Program-made: the position numbers and the translations under genes
DNA from: Pararhizobium sp. YC-54
GTDB taxonomy: Bacteria > Pseudomonadota > Alphaproteobacteria > Rhizobiales > Rhizobiaceae
Reading direction: 5' to 3'
NCBI RefSeq assembly: GCF_025847205.1
Contig: NZ_JAOYTH010000010.1
Span: 62,001 to 126,000, forward strand
DNA length: 64,000 nt
In this document: positions 24,905-31,878 of the stretch, in pieces
How the letters are laid out: each line of letters opens with the position of its first letter
Numbering within the stretch: position 1 is the stretch's first letter
Notes under the pieces: model-generated
Seen by the model: the letters and a program-made list of their open reading frames with translations, nothing else
What the model was told of the DNA's origin: nothing
Database searches by the model: none

Positions 24905-25047
24905 TGATCGAGGACAAGGCCGCGAAACCATCGAAGGCATTGTTTGCGAGAATGTCAACGCGACCTTGTCGGCCGCAGCCTTGATCTGCCTCGCCGACGT
25001 CGCAGACGATGCCGCGCTGTGCCGCCCGATCGTTTCCGAGGAATAGA
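24905..25047 (-). pseudogene. Relic of a short-chain dehydrogenase gene
   Basis: Leftward translation gives LGNDRAAQRGIVCDVGEAD, then QGRVDILANNAFDGF. The last part matches the SDR core motif (VDILVNNAG) and the first matches the preceding LGND...CDV segment, but with deletions between them and no catalytic Tyr/Lys. No start codon or full frame remains. The assignment rests on two motifs in the right order and needs a search. Confidence 0.4.
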
Positions 25048-25212
25048 TCCTTTCAGAGGGAAAATTCTTTCAAAAGTAAAATTCGCGGCCGGTCGTGAGG
25101 GAAGCCCAGACCGCATCATCTGGCATGAGGTTCATGTCCGCTAATCCTTGCGGTCAGGTTGGACTTGCTTCGGAAAAGTGGAGAGGTTTTCTTGAGTTGA
25201 AAGGAAACCTGA

Positions 25213-25350
25213 ATGACGAAGCAGACGCGTTTTACGAAGGAATTTGAGACAGAGGCGAACGCCTTGCCGAGCCAACCGGCGGTACCAACGACACCGATAT
25301 GGAACTGTTCATTCATCCCACCTCTATTTCTTCAAAAGCTGTGCCTGGCA
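25213..25350 (+). pseudogene. Possible 5' remnant of a transposase orfA
   Basis: From the ATG at 25213, preceded by GAAAGGAAA, the first residues are MTKQTRFTKEFETEANAL, close to the usual beginning of IS3-family OrfA proteins (KQRRFTKEFKREAVRL). The similarity stops after about 18 residues and the frame ends at 25348-25350. No matching inverted repeats were found, so the extent is uncertain. Confidence 0.35.
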
Positions 25351-25625
25351 TAGAAACGATCAAGCTCGCGCTGCTCGGGAGCCTTGCCAGTGAAGATCTC
25401 GACATACTCGGGTATGCGCTTCATCCGCGTCGCAGGCTCGTCTTTCGACTGCATGGAGATGTAGCCGATCTGCGTAAGGTACATGGTCCGGGCCCGGACA
25501 TCCGCTGTAATGTCCTTGTAGCCGTACCGCGCGAACATCCGTTTCATGGCCTCCAGCCGCAACGTGTCGGCGATTATGTCGGTAACACCTGCGGCTCTAG
25601 CTCGAATGGCTGCGAAGCGGCGCAT
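25332..25625 (-). pseudogene. C-terminal relic of a TetR-family regulator
   Basis: The 97 codons encode RARAAGVTDIIADTLRLEAM, then RYGYKDITADVRARTMYL and TQIGYISMQSKDEPATRMKR with IPEYVEIFTG at the end. This is the ligand-binding C terminus of a TetR regulator. A stop codon lies directly upstream in frame, and the helix-turn-helix half is missing. A GTATGTTAC-type palindrome shared by nearby promoters begins about 1.1 kb away, so the intact gene may once have controlled them. Confidence 0.55.
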
Positions 25626-25825
25626 GGGTTATCGGGCGCTCGGCTATGTGATCGAGTAACGACCGCACCTTACGGGAAAGTGACGCGGCCCCTGGCTGTC
25701 GGTCATGGCAACCAAATGGCTAGGGCGTGGTGACGAATTAAGGGTTTGGGGATTCCCAAGAGAGGGCAAATCATTCCACACGGGCCGTGGCCTACGGCGT
25801 TCAACAAGCCGCAGCCGAGTTTCGG

Positions 25826-26605
25826 CTAGAACTTTACCGCCAGTCGCGTGAAGATGCCATGCTGCGTGGCGTCGTAGCGAAAACCGCCTTCCTGATAGTC
25901 GGTGTAGAGCGCCTTGTAGCCGAAAGACGACGCGATCGCGTCCGTCCAGTTGTAGCCGACCGTCGCGGTTCCCTGCAGCGTGATGTCGGAGGCGATGCCG
26001 AAGCCGCCGACATCGGCCATGACGTCCACGAACCACTTGTCGTTGATGTCATAATGCATGGTCAGGCCGACAATCGGATCGACCCAGCTTTGCGAACCGT
26101 TGCGGTCGATCGCCGGGAAGAACACGGGATCGATGTCCAGTTCCACCCTATTGTGCTGGTAGCGAAGGCCGCCCGTCGCGTAGAGCTGCATGTTCTTGAC
26201 GTTGACCGGCAGCTCGTAGCCGACAAGCGCTGTCGCCACGATCTGCTTCTGCTCAAAGTCGGCGGTTCCGCCGAAAGGGCCGACATCGGCGTCGGTTGAA
26301 ATCTTGGCCCACATGACATCCGTATAGAGAAGCCAGCTGTCACCGACCGCTTGAAAGGACCCCGCAAACGCTCCGTCCAGGTCCTCGAGCACGTCCAGAG
26401 GCGAGACATCGACCGCCGCCGCCGGGAGACCACGCACGCCGATGTCGCCATGCAGGCCTGCCAGCCAGCCGTCGAGCGTGACCTGGTACCTCCAGCCGTT
26501 GTCAACGACGGCCGGTCCCGGATCCGAGGTGTCGGCAGCAGTCGCAGGAGCCGTCGCTGCGGAAGCAAATGCAAGTACGAGAAATGCCTGTCGAAATGCT
26601 GTCAT
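25826..26605 (-). CDS. Outer-membrane beta-barrel-like protein
   Basis: 259 residues with a signal peptide (FRQAFLVLAFASAATAPATA). The mature part has alternating strands with aromatic girdles (YQVTLDGWLAGLHGDIGV, IVATALVGYELPV, NMQLYATGGLRYQHN, TATVGYNWTDAIASSFGY) and ends in a C-terminal phenylalanine (RLAVKF), as outer-membrane proteins do. It resembles the large group of rhizobial outer-membrane hypothetical proteins. A long hairpin (26641-26678) and a copy of the shared palindrome (26690-26708) lie upstream of its start. Confidence 0.75.
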   Translation of the reverse strand: MTAFRQAFLVLAFASAATAPATAADTSDPGPAVVDNGWRYQVTLDGWLAGLHGDIGVRGLPAAAVDVSPLDVLEDLDGAFAGSFQAVGDSWLLYTDVMWAKISTDADVGPFGGTADFEQKQIVATALVGYELPVNVKNMQLYATGGLRYQHNRVELDIDPVFFPAIDRNGSQSWVDPIVGLTMHYDINDKWFVDVMADVGGFGIASDITLQGTATVGYNWTDAIASSFGYKALYTDYQEGGFRYDATQHGIFTRLAVKF

Positions 26606-26640
26606 GCCATCTATCCCCGATTCACCTGCCCGGCCGATTA

Positions 26641-26678
26641 CCGAAATTGGTTCCCGGAGCGAGAATAGCCAATTTCGG
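26641..26678 (-). promoter_or_regulatory. Long inverted repeat in the leader of the beta-barrel gene
   Basis: CCGAAATTGG (26641-26650) and CCAATTTCGG (26669-26678) are perfect complements separated by 18 bases. The element begins 35 bases upstream of the start codon at 26605. It could be an operator or a leader hairpin; no U-run follows, so a terminator is unlikely. Confidence 0.4.
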
Positions 26679-26689
26679 CGGTAACGCCC

Positions 26690-26708
26690 GCATGTTACCG
26701 TATCATCT
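26690..26708. promoter_or_regulatory. Shared palindrome, copy 1 (upstream of beta-barrel gene)
   Basis: GCATGTTAC-C-GTATCATCT is a weaker match to the 19-base consensus GTATGTTAC-N-GTAACATAC. It overlaps a second perfect inverted repeat, CGGTAAC...GTTACCG, at 26679-26700. Confidence 0.4.
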
Positions 26709-26719
26709 GCTCCCGCAGA

Positions 26720-27058
26720 CTATTGGCGCGACCACTTCTGCGACTCGCAGACCACTTTCATCACGCAGCCCTTGAGGGTGACCGTGTCGCCGGAGACGCT
26801 GATGGTTCCGTTGTAGGTCTTGTTCGCGTCGGGGTCTGTGATCTTGCCTACATAGCTGCCACCACTTGCTTCGAAAGCCCCGATCTTCTCGCCCGCATGC
26901 TTGCCGCTCTTCAGCTTGATGCAGAAACCGCCGCCGCACGGCTCGATCATGGCGGTGTCGCCGAGCGTCGTCTTCCAGTTTCCGACGATCGGGTCGGCTG
27001 CGCTTGCCAGTCCGGTCGACATCAGCACCGCTGTGGCGAAGATCAGGATGAATTTCAC
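26720..27058 (-). CDS. Secreted DUF2147-like protein
   Basis: 112 residues from a GTG at 27058, chosen because a signal peptide then starts the protein (KFILIFATAVLMSTGLASA). GAGG lies at suitable spacing. The mature domain begins DPIVGNWKTTLGDTAMIEPCGG and contains CIKLKSG and the end KGCVMKVVCESQKWSR, the lipocalin-like pattern of DUF2147 proteins with paired cysteines. The frame is open to 27112, but that would place extra residues before the signal. The function is unknown; a shared palindrome lies between it and the divergent gene at 27250. Confidence 0.75.
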   Translation of the reverse strand: MKFILIFATAVLMSTGLASAADPIVGNWKTTLGDTAMIEPCGGGFCIKLKSGKHAGEKIGAFEASGGSYVGKITDPDANKTYNGTISVSGDTVTLKGCVMKVVCESQKWSRQ

Positions 27059-27138
27059 GGTAACGTCCTCACATGGCTGGCCCGCCAACGGACCGATGCC
27101 CGACTGAACCACACCTGAGCTGCCGACCGCAAGAAACC

Positions 27139-27157
27139 TGCCGTATGTTACTGTAAC
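27139..27157. promoter_or_regulatory. Shared palindrome, copy 2 (divergent promoter)
   Basis: The core GTTAC-T-GTAAC occupies 27147-27157, and the full element reads GTATGTTAC-T-GTAACCTAC at 27143-27161. The left arm matches the consensus perfectly and the right arm has one mismatch. It lies between the divergent start codons at 27058 and 27250. Confidence 0.5.
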
Positions 27158-27249
27158 CTACATGGAGTGGGCCGGATTCTGTGTCATCTTCATGACGACT
27201 GCGCGGATGTGTGGGAACTCCTCACATCGCCTGTCCTGGAGGCGGTGGA

Positions 27250-27516
27250 ATGGAATACGACACGGAGTTCGCCAAGCGCAGGTTTCCCGAGTTGGCGCTG
27301 GATATCGACGCGCTTGCCTCCCGCAATGAAAGCTTCCGCGAACTGTGCAACGACTTTTCCACCGCGGACCATCTCGTGCGGGACTGGGAACCGTCTACGG
27401 CTCCGGAGCGAGACGAGCGTTACGCCGAGGCGCTCGAACTTTTGGACGGCCTCGGCAAGGAAATCCAAACCATGCTGGATCTTGCCAAGGTCGTGCCATT
27501 CCGAGTCGCCCGTTGA
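27250..27516 (+). CDS. Small acidic hypothetical protein
   Basis: 88 residues from the ATG at 27250, preceded by GGAGG. The sequence is soluble and helical: KRRFPELALDIDALASRNES, then FRELCNDFSTADHLVRDWE and YAEALELLDGLGKEIQTML. The ELCNDF...A..R pattern is seen in short bacterial proteins annotated only as hypothetical. It lies 54 bases before the DUF4105 gene and may share its message. Confidence 0.65.
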   Translation: MEYDTEFAKRRFPELALDIDALASRNESFRELCNDFSTADHLVRDWEPSTAPERDERYAEALELLDGLGKEIQTMLDLAKVVPFRVAR

Positions 27517-27570
27517 ACGCGCGATCTCCGCATCATCGCAGCACTGCGGCGGCTATAAAAAAGGAACAAC

Positions 27571-28587
27571 ATGCCTCGACTGATGGCGATCATCCTCATC
27601 TTCGCGGTCGCCCTGATCGTGGCGGCTTTGACAGCCTGGTGTTCCCTGGCCCTCTGGTATCGTCTACCCCTGCCCGATGCCGGACGGGCAATTGCCGCTG
27701 GCGTCTTCCTCGTCTTCGGTCTCTTCACTGTGGCGGCGCTTGCCAGCCGGTCGCGCATGAGAGCCATCCTTTCGTTCGCTGTCGTCTTCGCCTTGGTCCT
27801 CTTCTGGTGGAGTTCGATCAAGCCGGAAGCAAACGCTGCATGGGCACCGGATGTCGCCCGGCAGGTCACGGGTAGTATCGAAGGAAATTCGCTGACCTTG
27901 ACTGATGTCCGGGACTTCGGGTGGCGAAGCAATTCCGACTTCACGGAGCGTTGGACGACACGAATCTATGATGTGAGCAAGGTGAGGACCGTCGACCTGT
28001 TCATGTCATACTGGGCGGGGCCGAAGATCGCACATGTCATCTTCAGCTTCGGCTTCGAAGGCGGCGAGCAACTCGCCTGGTCGATCGAGGTGCGCCACAA
28101 GGTCGGCGGCGCGTTTTCTCCCCTTGCCGATCTCTTCAAGAACGACCCATTGGTGATCCTTGCCGCGGACGAACGCGACGTTGTCGGCGTTCGCTCCAAC
28201 GTGCGTGGCGAGGACGTCCAAATCTATCGGCTGAGAGCCAGTCCCGAGCAGGCACGAAACCTGCTGCTCGAATACGTCGCCGAGGCCAACGCCCTCGCCC
28301 GGACTCCGCAGTTCTACAACTCTATCACGACGAACTGCACGACGACCGTCGCCAGGCTGATGCGTGTCGCCGGAGACAAGGTGCCGTTCGACTGGCGGCT
28401 GATCGTCAACGGTTATCTTCCCGACTACGCCTATGACCGGGGAGCCATCGACACGTCGATGCCGCTTGCCCGGTTGCGAGAGGTTTCCAGAATCGACGAG
28501 CGGGCGCGAGCGGATGGATTGTCGCCCGACTTCTCGAAAGCAATCCGTCTCGGTGTGCCCTTCCCGTCCGTCGTCGCTACGCCGTAA
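27571..28587 (+). CDS. DUF4105 membrane protein
   Basis: 338 residues. Three hydrophobic segments occupy about the first 85 residues; the remainder is a DUF4105 (Lnb N-terminal periplasmic) domain. The diagnostic region is FMSYWAGPKIAHVIFSFGFEGG and, later, YNSITTNCTTTVARLM with the conserved Asn-Cys pair proposed to be catalytic in this papain-like fold. In Bacteroidetes and Proteobacteria the domain occurs in membrane-linked hydrolases of unknown substrate. A copy of the shared palindrome overlaps its stop codon. Confidence 0.82.
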   Translation: MPRLMAIILIFAVALIVAALTAWCSLALWYRLPLPDAGRAIAAGVFLVFGLFTVAALASRSRMRAILSFAVVFALVLFWWSSIKPEANAAWAPDVARQVTGSIEGNSLTLTDVRDFGWRSNSDFTERWTTRIYDVSKVRTVDLFMSYWAGPKIAHVIFSFGFEGGEQLAWSIEVRHKVGGAFSPLADLFKNDPLVILAADERDVVGVRSNVRGEDVQIYRLRASPEQARNLLLEYVAEANALARTPQFYNSITTNCTTTVARLMRVAGDKVPFDWRLIVNGYLPDYAYDRGAIDTSMPLARLREVSRIDERARADGLSPDFSKAIRLGVPFPSVVATP

Positions 28588-28602
28588 CCTACAGTAACAT
28601 AC
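28584..28602. promoter_or_regulatory. Shared palindrome, copy 3
   Basis: GTAACCTAC-A-GTAACATAC: the right arm is a perfect match to the consensus and the left arm has three mismatches. It starts inside the last codons of the DUF4105 gene and lies about 90 bases before the start at 28693. Confidence 0.45.
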
Positions 28603-28692
28603 TGAGGAAATCGCGATGATTGAGGCATAGTGCGTCCTGTCAGGAATTCCCCAAGCGAAGTTTCACCTACGCTCCCAACCAGGACGGAACAC

Positions 28693-29067
28693 ATGAAGCT
28701 CATTACGCACTTTCAGAACGTCGCGACGGCAACGGCCCTCATGATGATGGTCGCCGCGCCAGTGCTCGCTCCGACATCGGCCGAAGCCCGCCGTGCGGTG
28801 GCTGGTTGCGGGACCAGAGGATGTGCCGCCGTCGGCAGTCGCGGCGCTGTCGCAGTCCGTCGCCCGCCCGTCATGCGCGGCGTCGTCGTCGTGAACCCTC
28901 GTCGTTATTGGCCCGCTGGAGGTGCGGTTGCGGCGGGAGCTGCCATTGGCTTCATCGCAGGCGCGGCGGCGGCTTCGGTCGCCGGGACGCCGCCCCAGTC
29001 TGGCATGTGCTGGTTTTATACCGACAGCACCAAGAAGACGGGTTTCTGGGATGTCTGTCCGCGATAA
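28693..29067 (+). CDS. Small secreted hypothetical protein, Ala/Arg-rich
   Basis: 124 residues from the ATG at 28693. A signal peptide covers about residues 1-30 (NVATATALMMMVAAPVLA), followed by Arg- and Val-rich sequence with two cysteines in GCGTRGC. A hydrophobic segment (GGAVAAGAAIGFIAGAAAASVA) follows, and the protein ends MCWFYTDSTKKTGFWDVCP. The tail FYTD...GFWDVC resembles short rhizobial secreted proteins of unknown function. A copy of the shared palindrome lies upstream. Confidence 0.65.
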   Translation: MKLITHFQNVATATALMMMVAAPVLAPTSAEARRAVAGCGTRGCAAVGSRGAVAVRRPPVMRGVVVVNPRRYWPAGGAVAAGAAIGFIAGAAAASVAGTPPQSGMCWFYTDSTKKTGFWDVCPR

Positions 29068-29430
29068 CATGCTATGAAATCGACATGAGGATTGAGGACG
29101 GCGACAGCTTCGGACAGACAACGGTGATGCAGCCCGACATCACCCTGTCGCTCGTCATTGGCGGCAAGGTCAGAGCCCCTTTGAAGTTCACGGTCGCCAA
29201 GTTCGAACAGCGGATGATCGTCGATTCCCGGTTCGCCGCAGACACCACGGAAGTTTACCTGATCGAGAAGATCCTCGCCTCCTGCTGGCGACGGAAAATG
29301 TCACGCGAACAACACTGGTGTTGTCGCACTGACAAGCTACTGTCTGCCTTCGCGGCGCGTGACTGCGCATCGATGTCGGAATGTTAAGGGGGAAGATTTG
29401 AGCTTGTTTAACGCGTTGACTGCTGGTCGT
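29068..29430 (+). other. Gap with a possible short gene
   Basis: A frame at 29085-29387 could encode 100 residues; its first half (TVMQPDITLSLVIGGKVRAP, then FTVAKFEQRMIVDSRFAADT) reads like coding sequence but matches no family I know, and there is no ribosome binding site. A short perfect inverted repeat ACAACAC-TG-GTGTTGT at 29310-29325 may be an operator for the next gene. Confidence 0.3.
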
Positions 29431-30693
29431 ATGAAGCGACTTCTTCCATGCATCATGCTGGTCGTGCTCGCGGGTTGCGGCGGACACCCGAAAGATGTGC
29501 TGACCCCCGTTGCGGACACCGTGCCGGATACCAGCCGCGTCGACATGCTGGTCGCGACCACGCGGGCGCGATCGACCGTGCCTGGCGAGATGTTCACGGG
29601 CGAGCGCGCCCGCACGCCGTCCTTTGCCGAAATCACGGTTTCGCTGCCCAAGGTCCGCAAAGAGGGCGATGTCGCCTGGCCAAAGAAGCTGCCTTCCAAT
29701 CCGCAAACCGACTTCGCGACTTTGAAAGCCCAGGATTTCGATCTTGACGGTGCCAAGGGCTGGCTGAAGGCATCGGTCAAACGAAACCCCGATCAAAGCG
29801 TTCTCGTCTTCATCCATGGTTTCAACAACCGCTTCGAAGACAGCGTCTATCGCTTCGCCCAGATCGTCCACGATTCCAATGTCCACAGCGCCCCGGTCCT
29901 GGTGACCTGGCCTTCGCGCGGCAGCCTGCTTGCCTATGGCTATGATCGTGAGAGCACCAACTACACGCGCAACGCGCTTGAGACGCTGTTCCAGTATCTT
30001 GCCAAGGATGGCGACGTGAAGGAAGTCAACGTGCTTGCCCACTCGATGGGTAACTGGCTGGCGCTGGAAGCGCTGCGGCAGATGGCCATCCGCAATGACG
30101 GTCTTCCAGCGAAGTTCAAGAACGTAATGCTTGCGGCCCCTGATGTGGACGTCGATGTGTTCAGATCGCAGATCGAGGACATGGGCGACCCGCATCCGCA
30201 GTTCACGCTGTTCGTCTCGCGTGACGACAAGGCCCTTGCCTTCTCGCGGCGGGTCTGGGGCAACATCCCGCGGCTCGGTTCGATCGATCCCGAAACCGCT
30301 CCGTACAAGGCTGAACTGGCGGATTACAAGATCTCGGTGATCGATCTGACCAAAATCAAGGTCAGCGATGACCTCAACCACACCAAGTTCGCGGAATCCC
30401 CTGAAGTCGTCCAGCTTATCGGTGCCCGGCTTTCGCAGGGGCAGACGCTCACCGACAGCCGGGTTGGTCTCGGCGACACAATCCTTGCCGGAACAACCGA
30501 CGTGGCCGCTGCCGCCGGAAGTGCCGCGGGCCTCGTACTGACCGCCCCCGTCGCGGTGCTTGACCCGGATACTCGCGGCAACTACGGCAATCATGTCGGC
30601 GGCCTGACCGGACAAGTCGGCGGAAGGCAGAAGATTGCGGTCAAGAATTGCGCGGCGACGCCGACCGACCCGGCGTGCATGAAGCGGCGATAA
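29431..30693 (+). CDS. DUF900 alpha/beta hydrolase lipoprotein
   Basis: About 420 residues from the ATG at 29431, where a lipoprotein signal is visible (MKRLLPCIMLVVLAGCGG; lipobox LAGC). A TTG at 29404 with a better placed AAGGGGGAAG box is an alternative start. The hydrolase domain has VLVFIHGFNNRFEDSVYRFAQI, the nucleophile elbow NVLAHSMGNWLALEAL and a late DLNHTKFAES segment with the probable catalytic histidine. DUF900 proteins are predicted esterases or lipases. A Gly/Ala-rich C-terminal region (AAAAGSAAGLVL) follows the domain. Confidence 0.85.
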   Translation: MKRLLPCIMLVVLAGCGGHPKDVLTPVADTVPDTSRVDMLVATTRARSTVPGEMFTGERARTPSFAEITVSLPKVRKEGDVAWPKKLPSNPQTDFATLKAQDFDLDGAKGWLKASVKRNPDQSVLVFIHGFNNRFEDSVYRFAQIVHDSNVHSAPVLVTWPSRGSLLAYGYDRESTNYTRNALETLFQYLAKDGDVKEVNVLAHSMGNWLALEALRQMAIRNDGLPAKFKNVMLAAPDVDVDVFRSQIEDMGDPHPQFTLFVSRDDKALAFSRRVWGNIPRLGSIDPETAPYKAELADYKISVIDLTKIKVSDDLNHTKFAESPEVVQLIGARLSQGQTLTDSRVGLGDTILAGTTDVAAAAGSAAGLVLTAPVAVLDPDTRGNYGNHVGGLTGQVGGRQKIAVKNCAATPTDPACMKRR

Positions 30694-30706
30694 AGGAGGC
30701 GTCCGT

Positions 30707-31468
30707 TTGAGCTCTATCGCCCTTGGCGCTATCGTATTCGTATGCCTGTTCGGAGCCTCGCTGGTCGGCATCCTCGTCCGTAACCGCCTGCCAGCCCATC
30801 ACCTGGACTCCGATTCCAAGGACGTGATCCGCCTGTCGACGGCAGTCGTCGGCACGTTGTCTGCCCTTGCCCTCGGACTGCTGATCGCCTCAGCGAACAA
30901 TGTCTACAACAACGCCGAAGCCGAACTGCGGACCTCCGTTGCCCGCTTGCTGCTGCTTGACCGGGTGATGGCGCAGTATGGTCCGGAGACGGCGGATGCG
31001 CGCAGCCGGTTGCATCGCCTCGTCGAGAACAGACTGGCTCAGGGATGGGGCACCGCGGCCGAGCAGGCGGGCATCGACCCATATGAAGAAAATCAAGGCA
31101 TCGAGCCTGTACAGGGCGAACTTCGCAACCTGGTGCCGGCGACCGAACCGCAGCGTCTGCTGCAGTCTCGCGCGCTCGAGGTCAGCGGCCTTCTGGCCGA
31201 AGCCCACTGGATGCTCGTCGAAAGCAGTTCGGAAGGATTGCCGACCGCGTTTCTCGTCATCCTCGTCTTTTGGCTCGCGTGGCTGTTCCTGACGTTCGGG
31301 CTCCAGGCGCCAGCCAATCCAACCGTGATCGGCGTCATGCTGGTCTGCTCGCTGTCGGTCGCGGCAGCGGTCTTCCTTGTCATCGACATGGCGCATCCGT
31401 ATCTCGGTGTCATCCATGTCCCGGACGGGCCGCTGCGCGCTGCGCTTGAGCACATTGCCTCTCGATAG
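30707..31468 (+). CDS. DUF4239 (bestrophin-like) membrane protein
   Basis: 253 residues. The start is TTG at 30707, with AAGGAGG seven bases upstream and only 13 bases after the preceding stop, so it is co-transcribed with the hydrolase gene. An N-terminal helix (ALGAIVFVCLFGASLVGIL) is followed by STAVVGTLSALALGLLIASANNVYNN, the core motif of the family, and two C-terminal helices around residues 180-230. The family is distantly related to bestrophin anion channels; the function is unproven. Confidence 0.8.
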   Translation: MSSIALGAIVFVCLFGASLVGILVRNRLPAHHLDSDSKDVIRLSTAVVGTLSALALGLLIASANNVYNNAEAELRTSVARLLLLDRVMAQYGPETADARSRLHRLVENRLAQGWGTAAEQAGIDPYEENQGIEPVQGELRNLVPATEPQRLLQSRALEVSGLLAEAHWMLVESSSEGLPTAFLVILVFWLAWLFLTFGLQAPANPTVIGVMLVCSLSVAAAVFLVIDMAHPYLGVIHVPDGPLRAALEHIASR

Positions 31469-31878
31469 TTGTGCGCACCGGGTCCGCTCCGCGCCTCCGG
31501 GTCAACCTTCAAGCAAGGTGACTCCCCCGACGCCAAGCCTTGTCGTGCCCCGGCTGGAGCGCGTAGGCGGATTGTGTCCACTCCTTACCCACTGACCACG
31601 TTCTCCTCGTCGCCTCTGGAGCCTTCGACCCGAAGTAGACGTTTAAAGACACTCACGGGCCGCCCTCGCGGAAACGGAAGAAGGATATCGTATTTATACA
31701 CCGTACAGCGCCGTATCTTTCATCCGGAGGTTCCATCTCGGCATCATCACACTTACCGGCTGTGAAAAGCGTCGTTCAAGTGTGGACGAAATGCTCTTCG
31801 GTAAGTTAGGTTGCATCAGGGGCCTTCCGATATAACCAGCAACTGTCACGCGTATTCTGTGACGGTCAGGAGAATGCA
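31469..31878. other. Intergenic region before the winged-helix/TPR regulator
   Basis: About 410 bases without a supported gene. Short frames exist but have no ribosome binding sites. No copy of the GTATGTTAC palindrome was found here. The promoter of the next gene must lie in this gap, but I cannot place it. Confidence 0.5.

Noticed and set aside
25640..25790. The sequence upstream of the TetR relic as the end of an insertion sequence
   Set aside because: The stretch vaguely recalls ends of some rhizobial insertion elements, but I found no matching inverted repeat or target duplication.
29188..30771. A 527-codon minus-strand frame opposite the DUF900 gene
   Set aside because: No domain, no ribosome binding site and antisense to a lipoprotein hydrolase with a clear catalytic site.
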